Source: Flavisolibacter longurius (GTDB lineage Bacteria > Bacteroidota > Bacteroidia > Chitinophagales > Chitinophagaceae). From it: DNA of 64,000 nt. Positions within the stretch are counted from its first letter, which is position 1; each line of letters starts with the position of its first letter. The position numbers were made by a program, and so were the translations under genes. The stretch covers positions 1 through 64,000 of the forward strand of contig JACJGO010000020.1 in the NCBI GenBank assembly GCA_014163555.1, given 5' to 3'. Shown here one piece after another: positions 1 to 7,634 of this stretch. The notes under the pieces are model-generated. The model saw only the letters and a list, made by a program, of their open reading frames with translations, did no database searches and was not told the origin of the DNA.

Positions 1-127
1 GTAAAACAACCGGGTGTAGTCCTTCTTCAGGTGGTCAACTTCGAGCGAAATGGGGTGGTCAGTTTGGAGCGAAACGCTATGGTCAGCTTCCAACGAAATC
101 AAGTGGTCAGTTTAAGCGGATTTTCCA
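1..127. mobile_element. End of an IS21-like insertion sequence
   Basis: No transposase gene lies inside the window, so this is only one end of an element that continues to the left. Seen: four direct repeats built on GGTGGTCAGTTTNNAGCGAAA at an exact 24-bp spacing, and a terminal CA at 126-127 directly before sequence that still reads as HsdM. Known: IS21-family (istA/istB) elements carry several internal repeats near their ends for transposase binding and finish in CA, and Bacteroidota members commonly have TGGTCAGTTT-type repeats. Inferred: the element inserted in the 3' part of hsdM. Position 1-30 may be the end of istB or spacer; too short to tell. Confidence 0.7.
30..120. repeat. Four 24-bp-spaced terminal repeats
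   Basis: The GGTC core occurs at 33-36, 57-60, 81-84 and 105-108, exactly 24 bp apart. Each copy reads (G)TGGTCARYTT followed by a purine-rich part ending in GCGAAA, ACGAAA or GCGGA. The fixed spacing is more than two helical turns and fits multiple binding sites of an IS21 transposase. Array length and the lack of unique spacers exclude a CRISPR. Confidence 0.8.
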
Positions 128-1797
128 GTTTGCAAGAGATCTTCTGAAATCTGGTGTATTAGCTTTTTCGGTTTTACTCCTACATCGATGCCTTTAAGAA
201 TTGGAACGGTTTTATTTTTCCAGGTATCAAAAACCTTGTTTACTTTTTTACTGTAGGCTGTAAACTCGGGATAGGAGAAGATTGTCTTTTTTACTTCGTC
301 TTTATGAATTTTCAAAGCACTATAGCCCTTCCGTTGGTGGGGCTGAAACAATACATCTTTCAACGTTGGATAAACATCCCAATAAGATTGCAGTGCTTCA
401 ATGTCAACATTTGGAATACCACCTAAAAGATGCGCTGAAATATCCTGAATATCTTCAGGCTCCTGGCTGTCTATGTATCGAGGAATATTGAGATTATAAT
501 CTTTAGCTTCAATTTCCTGCAGAGGAACAATCCGGCTGTACTTTGGTATTTCAAGCTGCTTATTGAAAACGTCTACTATCTTATGAATGTCCTGATCCCG
601 CAAACGGTTTTTATTGCCATCCTTTACAAAACCTTTGCTTGCATCAATCATAAAGACAGCTTTGCGATTGGTTGCATTTTCCTTATCCAGTACAATAAGA
701 CAAGCTGGAATACCGGTTCCGTAAAACAGGTTAGCAGGCAAACTGATAATGCCCTTTATATAACCTCTAATTAAAAGGCTTTTTCTTATTTCTGCCTCGG
801 CATTGCCTCTGAATAATACTCCATGCGGCAAAATGATGGCACCTTTTCCATTACGTTTTAAACAGCGAAGGATGTGGAGTAAAAAAGCATAATCGCCGTT
901 CTTGGTCGGCGGGATGCCATAGTCCTGGAAACGGCGGTAAGTATCCTCAACCGCATCTACACCATTACTCCAGTTTTTGGAGGAGAATGGCGGATTGGCA
1001 ACGACAAAATCGAATGTCTTAAATCCTTCCTTATCATCTTCATAAGGATCGGAAAGAGTACTATTGCCATTGCTTTTGATTTTAGCAGTAGGGCAATTGT
1101 GCAATACCATATTCATTCTTGCCAATGCAGCAGTCGCCACATCCTTTTCCTGACCATAAATAGAAACTGGCTTCTCGGCTTCGTCTGCTACTTTTAACAA
1201 CAAAGAACCCGAACCGCAGGTAGGATCATAAATAGTAGTATTTGCAGTTGTATTGGAACTGTTGATGCCGATAATTTTTGCAATAACCCGGCTTACTTCA
1301 GAAGGTGTATAAAACTGACCTTTGCTTTTACCACTTTCAGTTGCAAAGTGACGCATCAGGTATTCATAGGCATCGCCTAAAATATCATCACCTTCAGCTT
1401 TATTCTTACTGAAATTCAACTCAGGGTTTTCAAAGATGGCAATCAGGTTAGTTAGCCTTTTTACCATTTCCGGTCCGCTACCTAACTTCTCTGAGTTGTT
1501 GAAATCAACATCAATGTTGCCTAAGGACTTGTTAGCTTCTGCAATTTTTGCAATAATCTTTTTATTAATATCATCCCCGATAGTTGTCTTGCCTTTTAGT
1601 GCAACCATATCCTGGAAACTTGCTCCTTGCGGTACAGTTATAGGAGCATAAGGAACACCGGCATATTTATCACTAATGTACTTTATAAATAACATTACCA
1701 ATACGTAGTCCTTGTACTGGCTTGCATCCATACCGCCACGCAGTTCATCGCAGCTTGCCCATAGAGAGGAATAGAGTTCTGATTTTTTGATAGCCAT
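112..1797 (-). CDS. hsdM: Type I restriction-modification methyltransferase HsdM, 3'-truncated by an IS
   Basis: N6-adenine methyltransferase subunit of a type I restriction-modification system. The N-terminal HsdM helical domain (about residues 8-140) is followed by the methylase domain with motif I DPTCGSGS (about 190-198) and catalytic motif IV NPPF (about 267-270). Family knowledge: long HsdM proteins of this type continue after SEDLL with a conserved stretch ending near a YDVYQ-like motif. Here the reading frame leaves the gene at the IS boundary and the last residues (about GKSA) and the stop come from the IS end repeat. So the 561-aa product lacks a C-terminal part. HsdS and HsdR are not in the window. 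Whether the methylase still works without the tail is unknown; the catalytic domain is intact. Confidence 0.88.
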   Translation of the reverse strand: MAIKKSELYSSLWASCDELRGGMDASQYKDYVLVMLFIKYISDKYAGVPYAPITVPQGASFQDMVALKGKTTIGDDINKKIIAKIAEANKSLGNIDVDFNNSEKLGSGPEMVKRLTNLIAIFENPELNFSKNKAEGDDILGDAYEYLMRHFATESGKSKGQFYTPSEVSRVIAKIIGINSSNTTANTTIYDPTCGSGSLLLKVADEAEKPVSIYGQEKDVATAALARMNMVLHNCPTAKIKSNGNSTLSDPYEDDKEGFKTFDFVVANPPFSSKNWSNGVDAVEDTYRRFQDYGIPPTKNGDYAFLLHILRCLKRNGKGAIILPHGVLFRGNAEAEIRKSLLIRGYIKGIISLPANLFYGTGIPACLIVLDKENATNRKAVFMIDASKGFVKDGNKNRLRDQDIHKIVDVFNKQLEIPKYSRIVPLQEIEAKDYNLNIPRYIDSQEPEDIQDISAHLLGGIPNVDIEALQSYWDVYPTLKDVLFQPHQRKGYSALKIHKDEVKKTIFSYPEFTAYSKKVNKVFDTWKNKTVPILKGIDVGVKPKKLIHQISEDLLQTGKSA

Positions 1798-1916
1798 TTT
1801 AATTTTTAGAGTTTGGTTTTAGTAGAAAGCCAGATATATGGTTAAGCAGGCTCTGGATAAAAGTTTGAAAATAACAAATGAATCACAAAATTGAAAGTAT
1901 GTAAATAGTATGCAAA

Positions 1917-1950
1917 TAAAAAAAGGCTACAAGCTTTGAGGCTTATAACC
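1917..1950 (-). terminator. Intrinsic terminator of the tRNA gene
   Basis: On the minus strand a 10-bp stem (arms 1941-1950 and 1925-1934, two G-U pairs, 6-nt loop) is followed by a run of seven T. It lies 14 nt after the tRNA 3' end and separates it from hsdM. Confidence 0.8.
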
Positions 1951-1964
1951 CTTTGATTCTGAAG

Positions 1965-2038
1965 TGGATCCTGAGGGACTTGAACCCCCGGCCCTCTGAT
2001 TATGAGTCAGACGCTCTAACCAACTGAGCTAAGGATCC
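1965..2038 (-). tRNA. tRNA-Met (CAU)
   Basis: Cloverleaf of 74 nt. The 7-bp acceptor stem is perfect (GGATCCT with AGGATCC), the D-loop region reads AGCTCAGTTGGTTAGAGC, the anticodon loop is CTCATAA with anticodon CAT, and the T-arm contains GGTTCAAGTCC. The discriminator base is A and no CCA is encoded, as usual in Bacteroidota. A tRNA-Ile2 with a lysidine-modified CAU anticodon cannot be excluded by anticodon alone. A TAnnTTTG-like box (TATTTTTG, minus strand, 2069-2062) lies about 23 nt upstream. Confidence 0.95.
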
Positions 2039-2082
2039 GGTGCAAAAAATTTTGCGGAGGGCAAAAATAAGGAAAACCCCCA

Positions 2083-2349
2083 TCAATCTTTCACTTCTTC
2101 AAAATCGATATAGTCACCATGTGGTTGCTGCTTTTTGGAAGAGGACTGCTGCTGTTGTTGCTGATAGGCGGCCGACTGTTGTTGGTGCTGTTCCTGCATC
2201 CGCTCCTGCATATCCCGGAAGTTCTTCTTTACCTGTTTGGTTGTTTTGTATACCGGGATGATGAAATTCACCAGCAGTTTGTACAGTACATAAACGAGAA
2301 ACGCATAAAAAAGAAAACTTAAAATCATAGGTTTCAAAGGTACAATCAT
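2083..2349 (-). CDS. Small membrane protein, DUF4834-like
   Basis: About 88 residues. One hydrophobic N-terminal segment (about residues 8-30, LSFLFYAFLVYVLYKLLVNF) is followed by a basic amphipathic stretch and a Gln-rich, charged C-terminus. This layout resembles the Bacteroidota family DUF4834, whose function is unknown. I take ATG at 2349 as the start. An upstream TTG at 2361 and an inner ATG at 2328 are alternatives. It lies between tRNA-Met and rimP and is divergent from rimP, so the two genes share an upstream region. Confidence 0.7.
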   Translation of the reverse strand: MIVPLKPMILSFLFYAFLVYVLYKLLVNFIIPVYKTTKQVKKNFRDMQERMQEQHQQQSAAYQQQQQQSSSKKQQPHGDYIDFEEVKD

Positions 2350-2367
2350 CGTTCCAGCCAATTTGAA

Positions 2368-2400
2368 TTTGGAATGTATTTAACGTTTAGCTTACCTTTG
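2368..2400 (+). promoter_or_regulatory. Promoter of the rimP-nusA-infB operon
   Basis: TTTG at 2368-2371 and TACCTTTG at 2393-2400 with a 21-bp spacer match the Bacteroidota primary sigma consensus (-33 TTTG, -7 TAnnTTTG). The predicted start of transcription is near 2403, leaving a leader of about 50 nt before rimP. Confidence 0.7.
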
Positions 2401-2418
2401 CCCTGGCAAAAGAAAATC

Positions 2419-2451
2419 AGAAGGGAACGACAGACGTTCCCTTCTTCTTTT
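2419..2451 (+). promoter_or_regulatory. Terminator-like hairpin in the rimP leader (possible attenuator)
   Basis: A perfect 11-bp stem (AGAAGGGAACG at 2419-2429, CGTTCCCTTCT at 2435-2445) with loop ACAGA is followed by TTCTTTT. It sits between the promoter and the rimP start codon, 11 nt before the ATG. It could end transcription early or hide the ribosome binding site. Confidence 0.65.
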
Positions 2452-2456
2452 AGGTT

Positions 2457-2927
2457 ATGCAAACAGAAACAATTATTGAGGCACTTGAGCAAAAAATGGC
2501 TGGCCTCCTGGAGGAGCATCCTTCTCATTTTTTAGTGGAAATTCGCATTAAGCCCACAAACAACATCAAGGTTTTCATTGATGCAGACGAAGGCATTATG
2601 CTTTCTACGCTGATCGATTACAACCGGAAACTGTACAAGCAGATCGAGGAGAGCGGTATGTTCCCCGGTGATGACTTCTCCCTGGAGGTTTCCTCACCCG
2701 GGCTGGACGAACCCCTGAAAAAGCAGCGGCAGTACAAGAAAAATGTTGGCCGTTACGTGCAAATTACCAAACAGGATGGCGCCGTATTGGAAGGAAAATT
2801 GCTGGAAGCAACCGAAGATGGCGTGCTGGTGGAAACCGAAACCGGCAAAGGCAGAAAAAAAGAAATTAAACAGGAAACGGTGATCTTCACCGATATAAAA
2901 ACAACAAAAATTCAAGTAAAGTTTTGA
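2457..2927 (+). CDS. rimP: Ribosome maturation factor RimP
   Basis: Needed for late assembly of the 30S ribosomal subunit in the cytoplasm. The 156-aa length matches the family. The N-terminal RimP alpha/beta domain includes VFIDADEGIMLSTLIDYNR and the SSPGLDEPLK signature (about residues 80-89), followed by a small C-terminal Sm-like beta domain. First gene of rimP-nusA-infB, the conserved bacterial order. The ATG at 2457 follows a weak AGG. The stop codon lies 3 nt before a word-repeat element that fills the gap to nusA. Confidence 0.95.
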   Translation: MQTETIIEALEQKMAGLLEEHPSHFLVEIRIKPTNNIKVFIDADEGIMLSTLIDYNRKLYKQIEESGMFPGDDFSLEVSSPGLDEPLKKQRQYKKNVGRYVQITKQDGAVLEGKLLEATEDGVLVETETGKGRKKEIKQETVIFTDIKTTKIQVKF

Positions 2928-2930
2928 GAA

Positions 2931-3011
2931 CAGCTACGAGTTGTCAGCTTTGAGCGGCGAGCCTTTACCGGTTTCTTTTCGCTCACAGCGTATAGCTCAA
3001 CGCTCACAGCT
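2931..3011. repeat. Word-type inverted repeat between rimP and nusA
   Basis: The left arm (2931-2962) has words of the form AGCTNNGAG; the right arm (2980-3011) has GCTCACAGC, TAGCTCAAC and GCTCACAGCT. The reverse complement of the right arm lines up with the left arm at AGCT..GAG...T.AGCT....GC...GAGC. The element starts right after the rimP stop and ends 14 nt before the nusA start. The transcript could form an imperfect hairpin inside the operon. Confidence 0.6.
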
Positions 3012-3025
3012 AAAAAAACAAAGCT

Positions 3026-4273
3026 ATGGCCAGTATCAACCTGATAGAGGCATTCCAGGAGTTTAAGGATGCCGAAAACATTGACCGTCCCACACTGATG
3101 CGTGTGGTGGAAGACGTATTTAAAACGCTTATCCGTAAAAAGTACGGCAGTGATGAAACCTTTGACGTCATTGTAAACGCCGAAAAAGGTGACCTGGAAA
3201 TCTTCCGTCGCCGCAATATTGTAGACGACGACGATGTGTACAATACGCTGGAAGAAATAGAAGTGAGCGAAGCCCGGAAAATTTCGCCGGACTATGAGGT
3301 AGGCGAGGAACTCTACGAAGAAGTAAACCTGGAGGATTTTGGCCGCCGGGCTATCCTGGCTGCCAAGCAAACCCTGGCCAGCCGTATCTCTGATCTGAAG
3401 AAAAACGTTCTGGCTAAAAAATATGGCGACCGGATCGGCGAGATCATCTCGGCCGAGGTTTACCAGGTATGGAAAAAAGAGATTCTGCTGCTGGACGAAG
3501 AAGGAAATGAGCTGATCCTTCCCAAAAGCGAACAGATCCCGCAGGACTATTTCAAAAAGGGTGAGAATACCCGCGCTGTGGTGAAGAAGGTAGATATGAA
3601 AAATAATACGCCGGTAATCATACTTTCCCGTACTTCGCCTGATTTTCTGGCAAAGCTTTTGGAAATAGAAGTGCCGGAGATTTTTGACGGCCTTATTGTT
3701 ATCAAGAAGATTGTTCGTGAACCGGGTGAAAGAGCAAAAGTAGCTGTAGAATCGTACGACGACCGCATTGACCCGGTAGGCGCCTGTGTGGGTATGAAAG
3801 GTAGCCGTATTCACGGAATTGTTCGTGAGCTGAAGAACGAGAACATTGACGTTATTAATTATACCAACAATATCCAGCTCCTGATCCAGCGTTCATTGAC
3901 ACCAGCTAAGATTACCACGATGGAACTCGATACGGAAGCCCGGCACGCCAGCGTGTACCTGCGTCCCGACCAGGTTTCCCTGGCCATTGGTCGCCGTGGC
4001 GTAAACATCAAGCTGGCTTGCGAATTGACAGGCTATAACATTGATGTATACCGCGACAACGAAGGTGAAGTGGAAGAATTTGATATCGACCTGGAAGAAT
4101 TCAGCGACGAAATAGAAGGCTGGGTGATTGACGAGCTGAAGCGCATTGGTTGCGACACGGCCCGTAGTGTGCTGGACCTGACGCCGGAAGAACTGGAGCG
4201 CCGTACCGACCTTGAAAAAGAAACTATCGCTGAAGTACGCAAAGTGCTGAAGGCGGAATTTGAAAAAGAATAA
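3026..4273 (+). CDS. nusA: Transcription termination/antitermination factor NusA
   Basis: Binds RNA polymerase and nascent RNA and modulates pausing, termination and antitermination. The 415 residues contain the N-terminal polymerase-binding domain (about 1-125), the S1 domain (about 130-200), then KH1 and KH2. The motifs DPVGACVGMKGSRI (about 250) and LAIGRRGVNIKLA (about 318) are the two KH GXXG-type signatures. The C-terminus ends in a helix-hairpin-helix-like acidic segment, with no second acidic repeat as in E. coli. Second gene of the operon, flanked on both sides by word-type inverted repeats. The family is known to autoregulate its own operon in E. coli; here that is only a possibility, based on the leader hairpin. 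Confidence 0.96.
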   Translation: MASINLIEAFQEFKDAENIDRPTLMRVVEDVFKTLIRKKYGSDETFDVIVNAEKGDLEIFRRRNIVDDDDVYNTLEEIEVSEARKISPDYEVGEELYEEVNLEDFGRRAILAAKQTLASRISDLKKNVLAKKYGDRIGEIISAEVYQVWKKEILLLDEEGNELILPKSEQIPQDYFKKGENTRAVVKKVDMKNNTPVIILSRTSPDFLAKLLEIEVPEIFDGLIVIKKIVREPGERAKVAVESYDDRIDPVGACVGMKGSRIHGIVRELKNENIDVINYTNNIQLLIQRSLTPAKITTMELDTEARHASVYLRPDQVSLAIGRRGVNIKLACELTGYNIDVYRDNEGEVEEFDIDLEEFSDEIEGWVIDELKRIGCDTARSVLDLTPEELERRTDLEKETIAEVRKVLKAEFEKE

Positions 4274-4275
4274 AG

Positions 4276-4365
4276 TACGTGAGACGTTAAACGTCAAGCG
4301 TGAAACTGGGGTCTACGACAGCACGAAGTAACCCAAGTTTCACGTTTCACGCTTGACGTTTGACT
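4276..4365. repeat. Word-type inverted repeat between nusA and infB
   Basis: Two 18-bp perfectly complementary arms, AAACGTCAAGCGTGAAAC at 4289-4306 and its reverse complement at 4344-4361, sit inside longer imperfect arms built from CGTGAAAC/CGTCAAG words. The stop codon of nusA is 2 nt upstream. The same vocabulary recurs at 26264-26421. Confidence 0.8.
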
Positions 4366-4396
4366 ATGGATAAACGACGTTATTTAAAAACACTTA

Positions 4397-7354
4397 ATGG
4401 CAGAAACGACAACAACACCAAGGTTAATGGCAGCCGCCAAGGAATTCAACATCGGGAAGGACACCCTAGTTGATTTTTTGGTGGGCAAAGGGTTTAATAA
4501 AGACGACCTGAAGCCGACCGCAAAGCTAACCGAAGACATGTACAGGGCTTTGCAGAACGAGTTTCAGAGCGACAAAGTGGCCAAATTAAAGGCCGTTCAG
4601 ATTGACCTGCCCAAAGGCGCCGTTGGTGAAGCAAAAAAGAAGCGGGACGAAGAAGAAGTGCTGCGCTTTCGCAAGGAAGAGAAAAAAACGGCACCGAAAG
4701 AAACCCCTGCTCCTCCACAGGAGGAAGAGCCGCAACCTGCTCCTGTTCAGGAGGAAGTAGCGCCTATCCCGGCACCTGAGCCCGAACCGGAACCTGCTGC
4801 GCCGGAAGAAAAGCCTGCAGATGTGTCACCGCCGGCCGAGCCTGAAGTGGTGAAACCCGATACGCCGGAAATTGAAGGCCCCAAGGTGATTGGTAAAGTG
4901 GACCTGTCGGCGATCGACTCCTCTACCCGCCCGAAAAAAGGCATTAAAAAAGCCAAGGAAGCAGAGGAGCCACAGCCTGCGCCTGCTGCTGAAACCGAAC
5001 AACCTGTTGAGGAACCTGTACTGCCTATAGAGGAACTGCCGGCTTCCGTTGTGGAGGCTGTTGCAGAAACCAATGTTATTGACCTACCGGAAACCAAAGA
5101 AGACGAACCTGTCATCGAAAACATCAAAGCGGAAAAATTGGAAGGCCCGAAGATTTTAGGTAAGATAGAGTTGCCGGTAGATAGTGATACCCGACCCAAA
5201 CAACTGGATGAAAAGCGCAAGCGCAAGCGCATTCCCATCGAGAAAAAAGGCCCGACGGCTTTCCGCGAAGGTGGACAGCAAGCTGGCGCCCAGCAGGGAA
5301 GCACCGGACAGGGTGGTGGTGGCCGTTTTACACCGCAGAAAAACGTGGGAGGACAGCAAGGGGGCGCCAACCGCGGACAAGGCGGTGGCGGACGATTCTC
5401 TCCACAACGCCGGGGCGATAACCGCGGTCCCCGCGAAGACCGCCAGATCGACGAAAAAGAAATTCAACGGAAAATACAGGAAACGCAAGCCAAGCTTTCG
5501 GGTGGTGGCGGCAGAGGCAACAAACGTACTGCCAAGCGCCGCGACCGCAGAGCTGAAATGGCCGAAGGCGCAGAAGGAATTGACAACAAGCTGCAGGTAA
5601 CCGAATTTATTTCGGTGAGTGAGCTGGCCAACCTCATGGACGTTTCGTTTGCCGAAGTAATCAGCAAGTGTATGAGCCTGGGCATCATGGTGTCCATCAA
5701 CCAGCGCCTTGATGCGGAAGTAATTGAACTGGTAGCCTCCGAGTTTGGTTTCGATGTGGAGTTCATCGACATGGAAAAGCAACTGGAGATGGAAGAGGAA
5801 GAGGTAGAGGATGATGCCGACAGCCTGCAACCGCGTTCGCCCATCGTTACTATCATGGGTCACGTTGACCACGGTAAAACCTCTTTGCTTGATTACATCC
5901 GGAAAGCCAACGTGGTAGCCGGTGAAGCAGGTGGTATCACCCAGCATATTGGCGCCTACCAGGTGAACCTGCCCAACGGCAAAGACATTACCTTCTTGGA
6001 TACGCCGGGTCACGAAGCGTTTACCGCCATGCGTGCCCGTGGTGCCAAGATCACCGATATTGCCGTGATTGTGATAGCCGCCGATGATGCCATCATGCCG
6101 CAAACCCGTGAGGCTATCAGCCACGCACAGGCTGCCAACGTTCCGATGATCTTTGCCATCAACAAGATTGATAAAGACGGTGCCAATCCGCAAAAGATAT
6201 ACGAGCAACTGGCCGGTATGAACATCCTGGTGGAAGCCTGGGGTGGTAAGTTCCAAAGCCAAGAGCTTTCGGCCAAACAGGGACTCAACGTTGACCTGTT
6301 GCTGGAAAAAATTCTGCTGGAAGCCGAACTGCTGGAGCTGAAAGCCAACCCGGACAGGGAAGCCACCGGTTCTATTATTGAGGCTACACTGGACAAAGGC
6401 CGTGGTTATGTGGCTACCATCCTTGTACAGAACGGTAGCTTACACGCTGGTGACCTGGTAGTATCGGGTCAGCATTATGGCCGCGTAAAAGCCATGATGA
6501 ACGAACGGAACAAGCGTGTTGACCAGGCAGGTCCTTCTACACCTGTGTTGATTCTTGGTTTGAACGGTGCGCCGCAAGCGGGTGAAACCTTCCGTGTGTA
6601 TGCCGATGAAGGCGAAGCCAAAGACATTGCCAACCGCCGTGCACAGATTCTGCGTGAGCAGGGTATGCGTGCCAAGAAACACATTACGCTGGATGAAATT
6701 GGTCGTCGTTTGGCCCTGGGTAACTTTAAGGAGCTGAAGGTGATCATCAAAGGTGACGTGGATGGTTCGGTAGAAGCCCTGAGTGACTCCTTGCAAAAAC
6801 TTTCCACACAGGAAATCCTCGTTAGCGTCATTCATAAAGGTGTAGGTCAGATCAATGAAAGTGACGTGGTGCTGGCCGAAGCTTCGGATGCGATCGTGAT
6901 TGGCTTTAACGTGCGTCCTTCACTGCAGGCGAACCGCCTGGCCGAAAACGCCGGCATCCAGATCAAAACCTACTCCATCATTTACACCGCGATCGATGAG
7001 ATCCGCAGTGCGATGGAAGGGATGCTGGAACCGAAAGTGCAGGAGAAGATCATTGGTAACGTGGAGATCAAAGAGGTGTTCAAGTTTGACAAGGCTACCG
7101 TTGCCGGTTGCCAGGTGATTGAAGGGCGCATCAAGCGTGACAGCAAGATCCGCCTGATCCGCGACGGTATCGTCGTGTATCCGACCGGTGAAGGGCAAAG
7201 CGCCGAACTGGGCTCACTGAAGCGTTACAAGGACGATGCGAAGGAAGTGCTCATGGGTATGGAGTGTGGTTTGACTGTGAAGAACTACACCGACATCAAA
7301 GTGGGCGACATCATCGAAGCGTACGAAGAAGAAGAAGTAAAACGGACGTTGTAA
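4397..7354 (+). CDS. infB: Translation initiation factor IF-2
   Basis: GTPase that places initiator tRNA on the 30S subunit and promotes subunit joining. The 985 residues comprise an N-terminal IF2_N domain (about 1-55), a long Pro/Glu-rich linker, a Gly/Arg/Gln-rich stretch (about 290-380), then the G domain with GHVDHGKT (about 488-495), DTPGHE and NKID, and the C-terminal beta-barrel and tRNA-binding domains. The linker contains a motif twice: [10 protein letters not shown]...STRPK (about 160-182) and [17 protein letters not shown] (about 249-268). Last gene of the operon and followed by a strong terminator. Confidence 0.97.
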   Translation: MAETTTTPRLMAAAKEFNIGKDTLVDFLVGKGFNKDDLKPTAKLTEDMYRALQNEFQSDKVAKLKAVQIDLPKGAVGEAKKKRDEEEVLRFRKEEKKTAPKETPAPPQEEEPQPAPVQEEVAPIPAPEPEPEPAAPEEKPADVSPPAEPEVVKPDTPEIEGPKVIGKVDLSAIDSSTRPKKGIKKAKEAEEPQPAPAAETEQPVEEPVLPIEELPASVVEAVAETNVIDLPETKEDEPVIENIKAEKLEGPKILGKIELPVDSDTRPKQLDEKRKRKRIPIEKKGPTAFREGGQQAGAQQGSTGQGGGGRFTPQKNVGGQQGGANRGQGGGGRFSPQRRGDNRGPREDRQIDEKEIQRKIQETQAKLSGGGGRGNKRTAKRRDRRAEMAEGAEGIDNKLQVTEFISVSELANLMDVSFAEVISKCMSLGIMVSINQRLDAEVIELVASEFGFDVEFIDMEKQLEMEEEEVEDDADSLQPRSPIVTIMGHVDHGKTSLLDYIRKANVVAGEAGGITQHIGAYQVNLPNGKDITFLDTPGHEAFTAMRARGAKITDIAVIVIAADDAIMPQTREAISHAQAANVPMIFAINKIDKDGANPQKIYEQLAGMNILVEAWGGKFQSQELSAKQGLNVDLLLEKILLEAELLELKANPDREATGSIIEATLDKGRGYVATILVQNGSLHAGDLVVSGQHYGRVKAMMNERNKRVDQAGPSTPVLILGLNGAPQAGETFRVYADEGEAKDIANRRAQILREQGMRAKKHITLDEIGRRLALGNFKELKVIIKGDVDGSVEALSDSLQKLSTQEILVSVIHKGVGQINESDVVLAEASDAIVIGFNVRPSLQANRLAENAGIQIKTYSIIYTAIDEIRSAMEGMLEPKVQEKIIGNVEIKEVFKFDKATVAGCQVIEGRIKRDSKIRLIRDGIVVYPTGEGQSAELGSLKRYKDDAKEVLMGMECGLTVKNYTDIKVGDIIEAYEEEEVKRTL

Positions 7355-7385
7355 GCCCCCACCTAACCTCCCCCAACAGGGGAGG
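7355..7385. repeat. C/G-rich hairpin repeat directly after infB
   Basis: Directly after the infB stop a C-rich stretch ends in CCTCCCC (7367-7373), loop CCAACA-like, and GGGGAGG (7379-7385). Sequences of this CCCC-TAAC-CCCC-AAA-GGGG kind are common between genes in Bacteroidota as far as I recall; I know no function. It precedes the true terminator by 40 nt. Confidence 0.5.
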
Positions 7386-7424
7386 AACAGCCAAGGCACA
7401 GACCCTGCTTTTGCATGATATAAC

Positions 7425-7467
7425 AAAGCCTCAGGCAATCGATTTGTCTGAGGCTTTTTCTTTTTTG
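7425..7467 (+). terminator. Intrinsic terminator of the infB operon
   Basis: A stem of about 12 bp with one G-U pair (arms 7428-7438 and 7444-7454), a 5-nt loop TCGAT, and a T-rich tail TTTTTCTTTTTT. A-rich sequence on the left side may allow function in both directions. Confidence 0.88.
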
Positions 7468-7634
7468 TAACCACCGGGAGATTAACGATTGAACTTCTGT
7501 TGCGTCGCACACGTCGGCGTTCAGAACAGGTTTGTACAAAAAGGTTTCTCGCAGAGGCGCGGTGTATGCGGAGTAAAAAAACCTCAGCGCTCCCTGCGCT
7601 TCAGCATGAAATCATGGATAAAGAAAGTCTCGGT

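Noticed and set aside
30-120. Regularly spaced repeats, possible CRISPR
   Set aside because: Only four copies at 24-bp spacing without unique spacers of similar length; the sequence type fits IS21 ends.
2912-3814. Long minus-strand open frame opposite nusA
   Set aside because: Antisense shadow of nusA; composition is unlike a real protein and nusA is certain.
5156-6262. Long minus-strand open frame opposite infB
   Set aside because: Antisense of the highly conserved IF-2 G domain.
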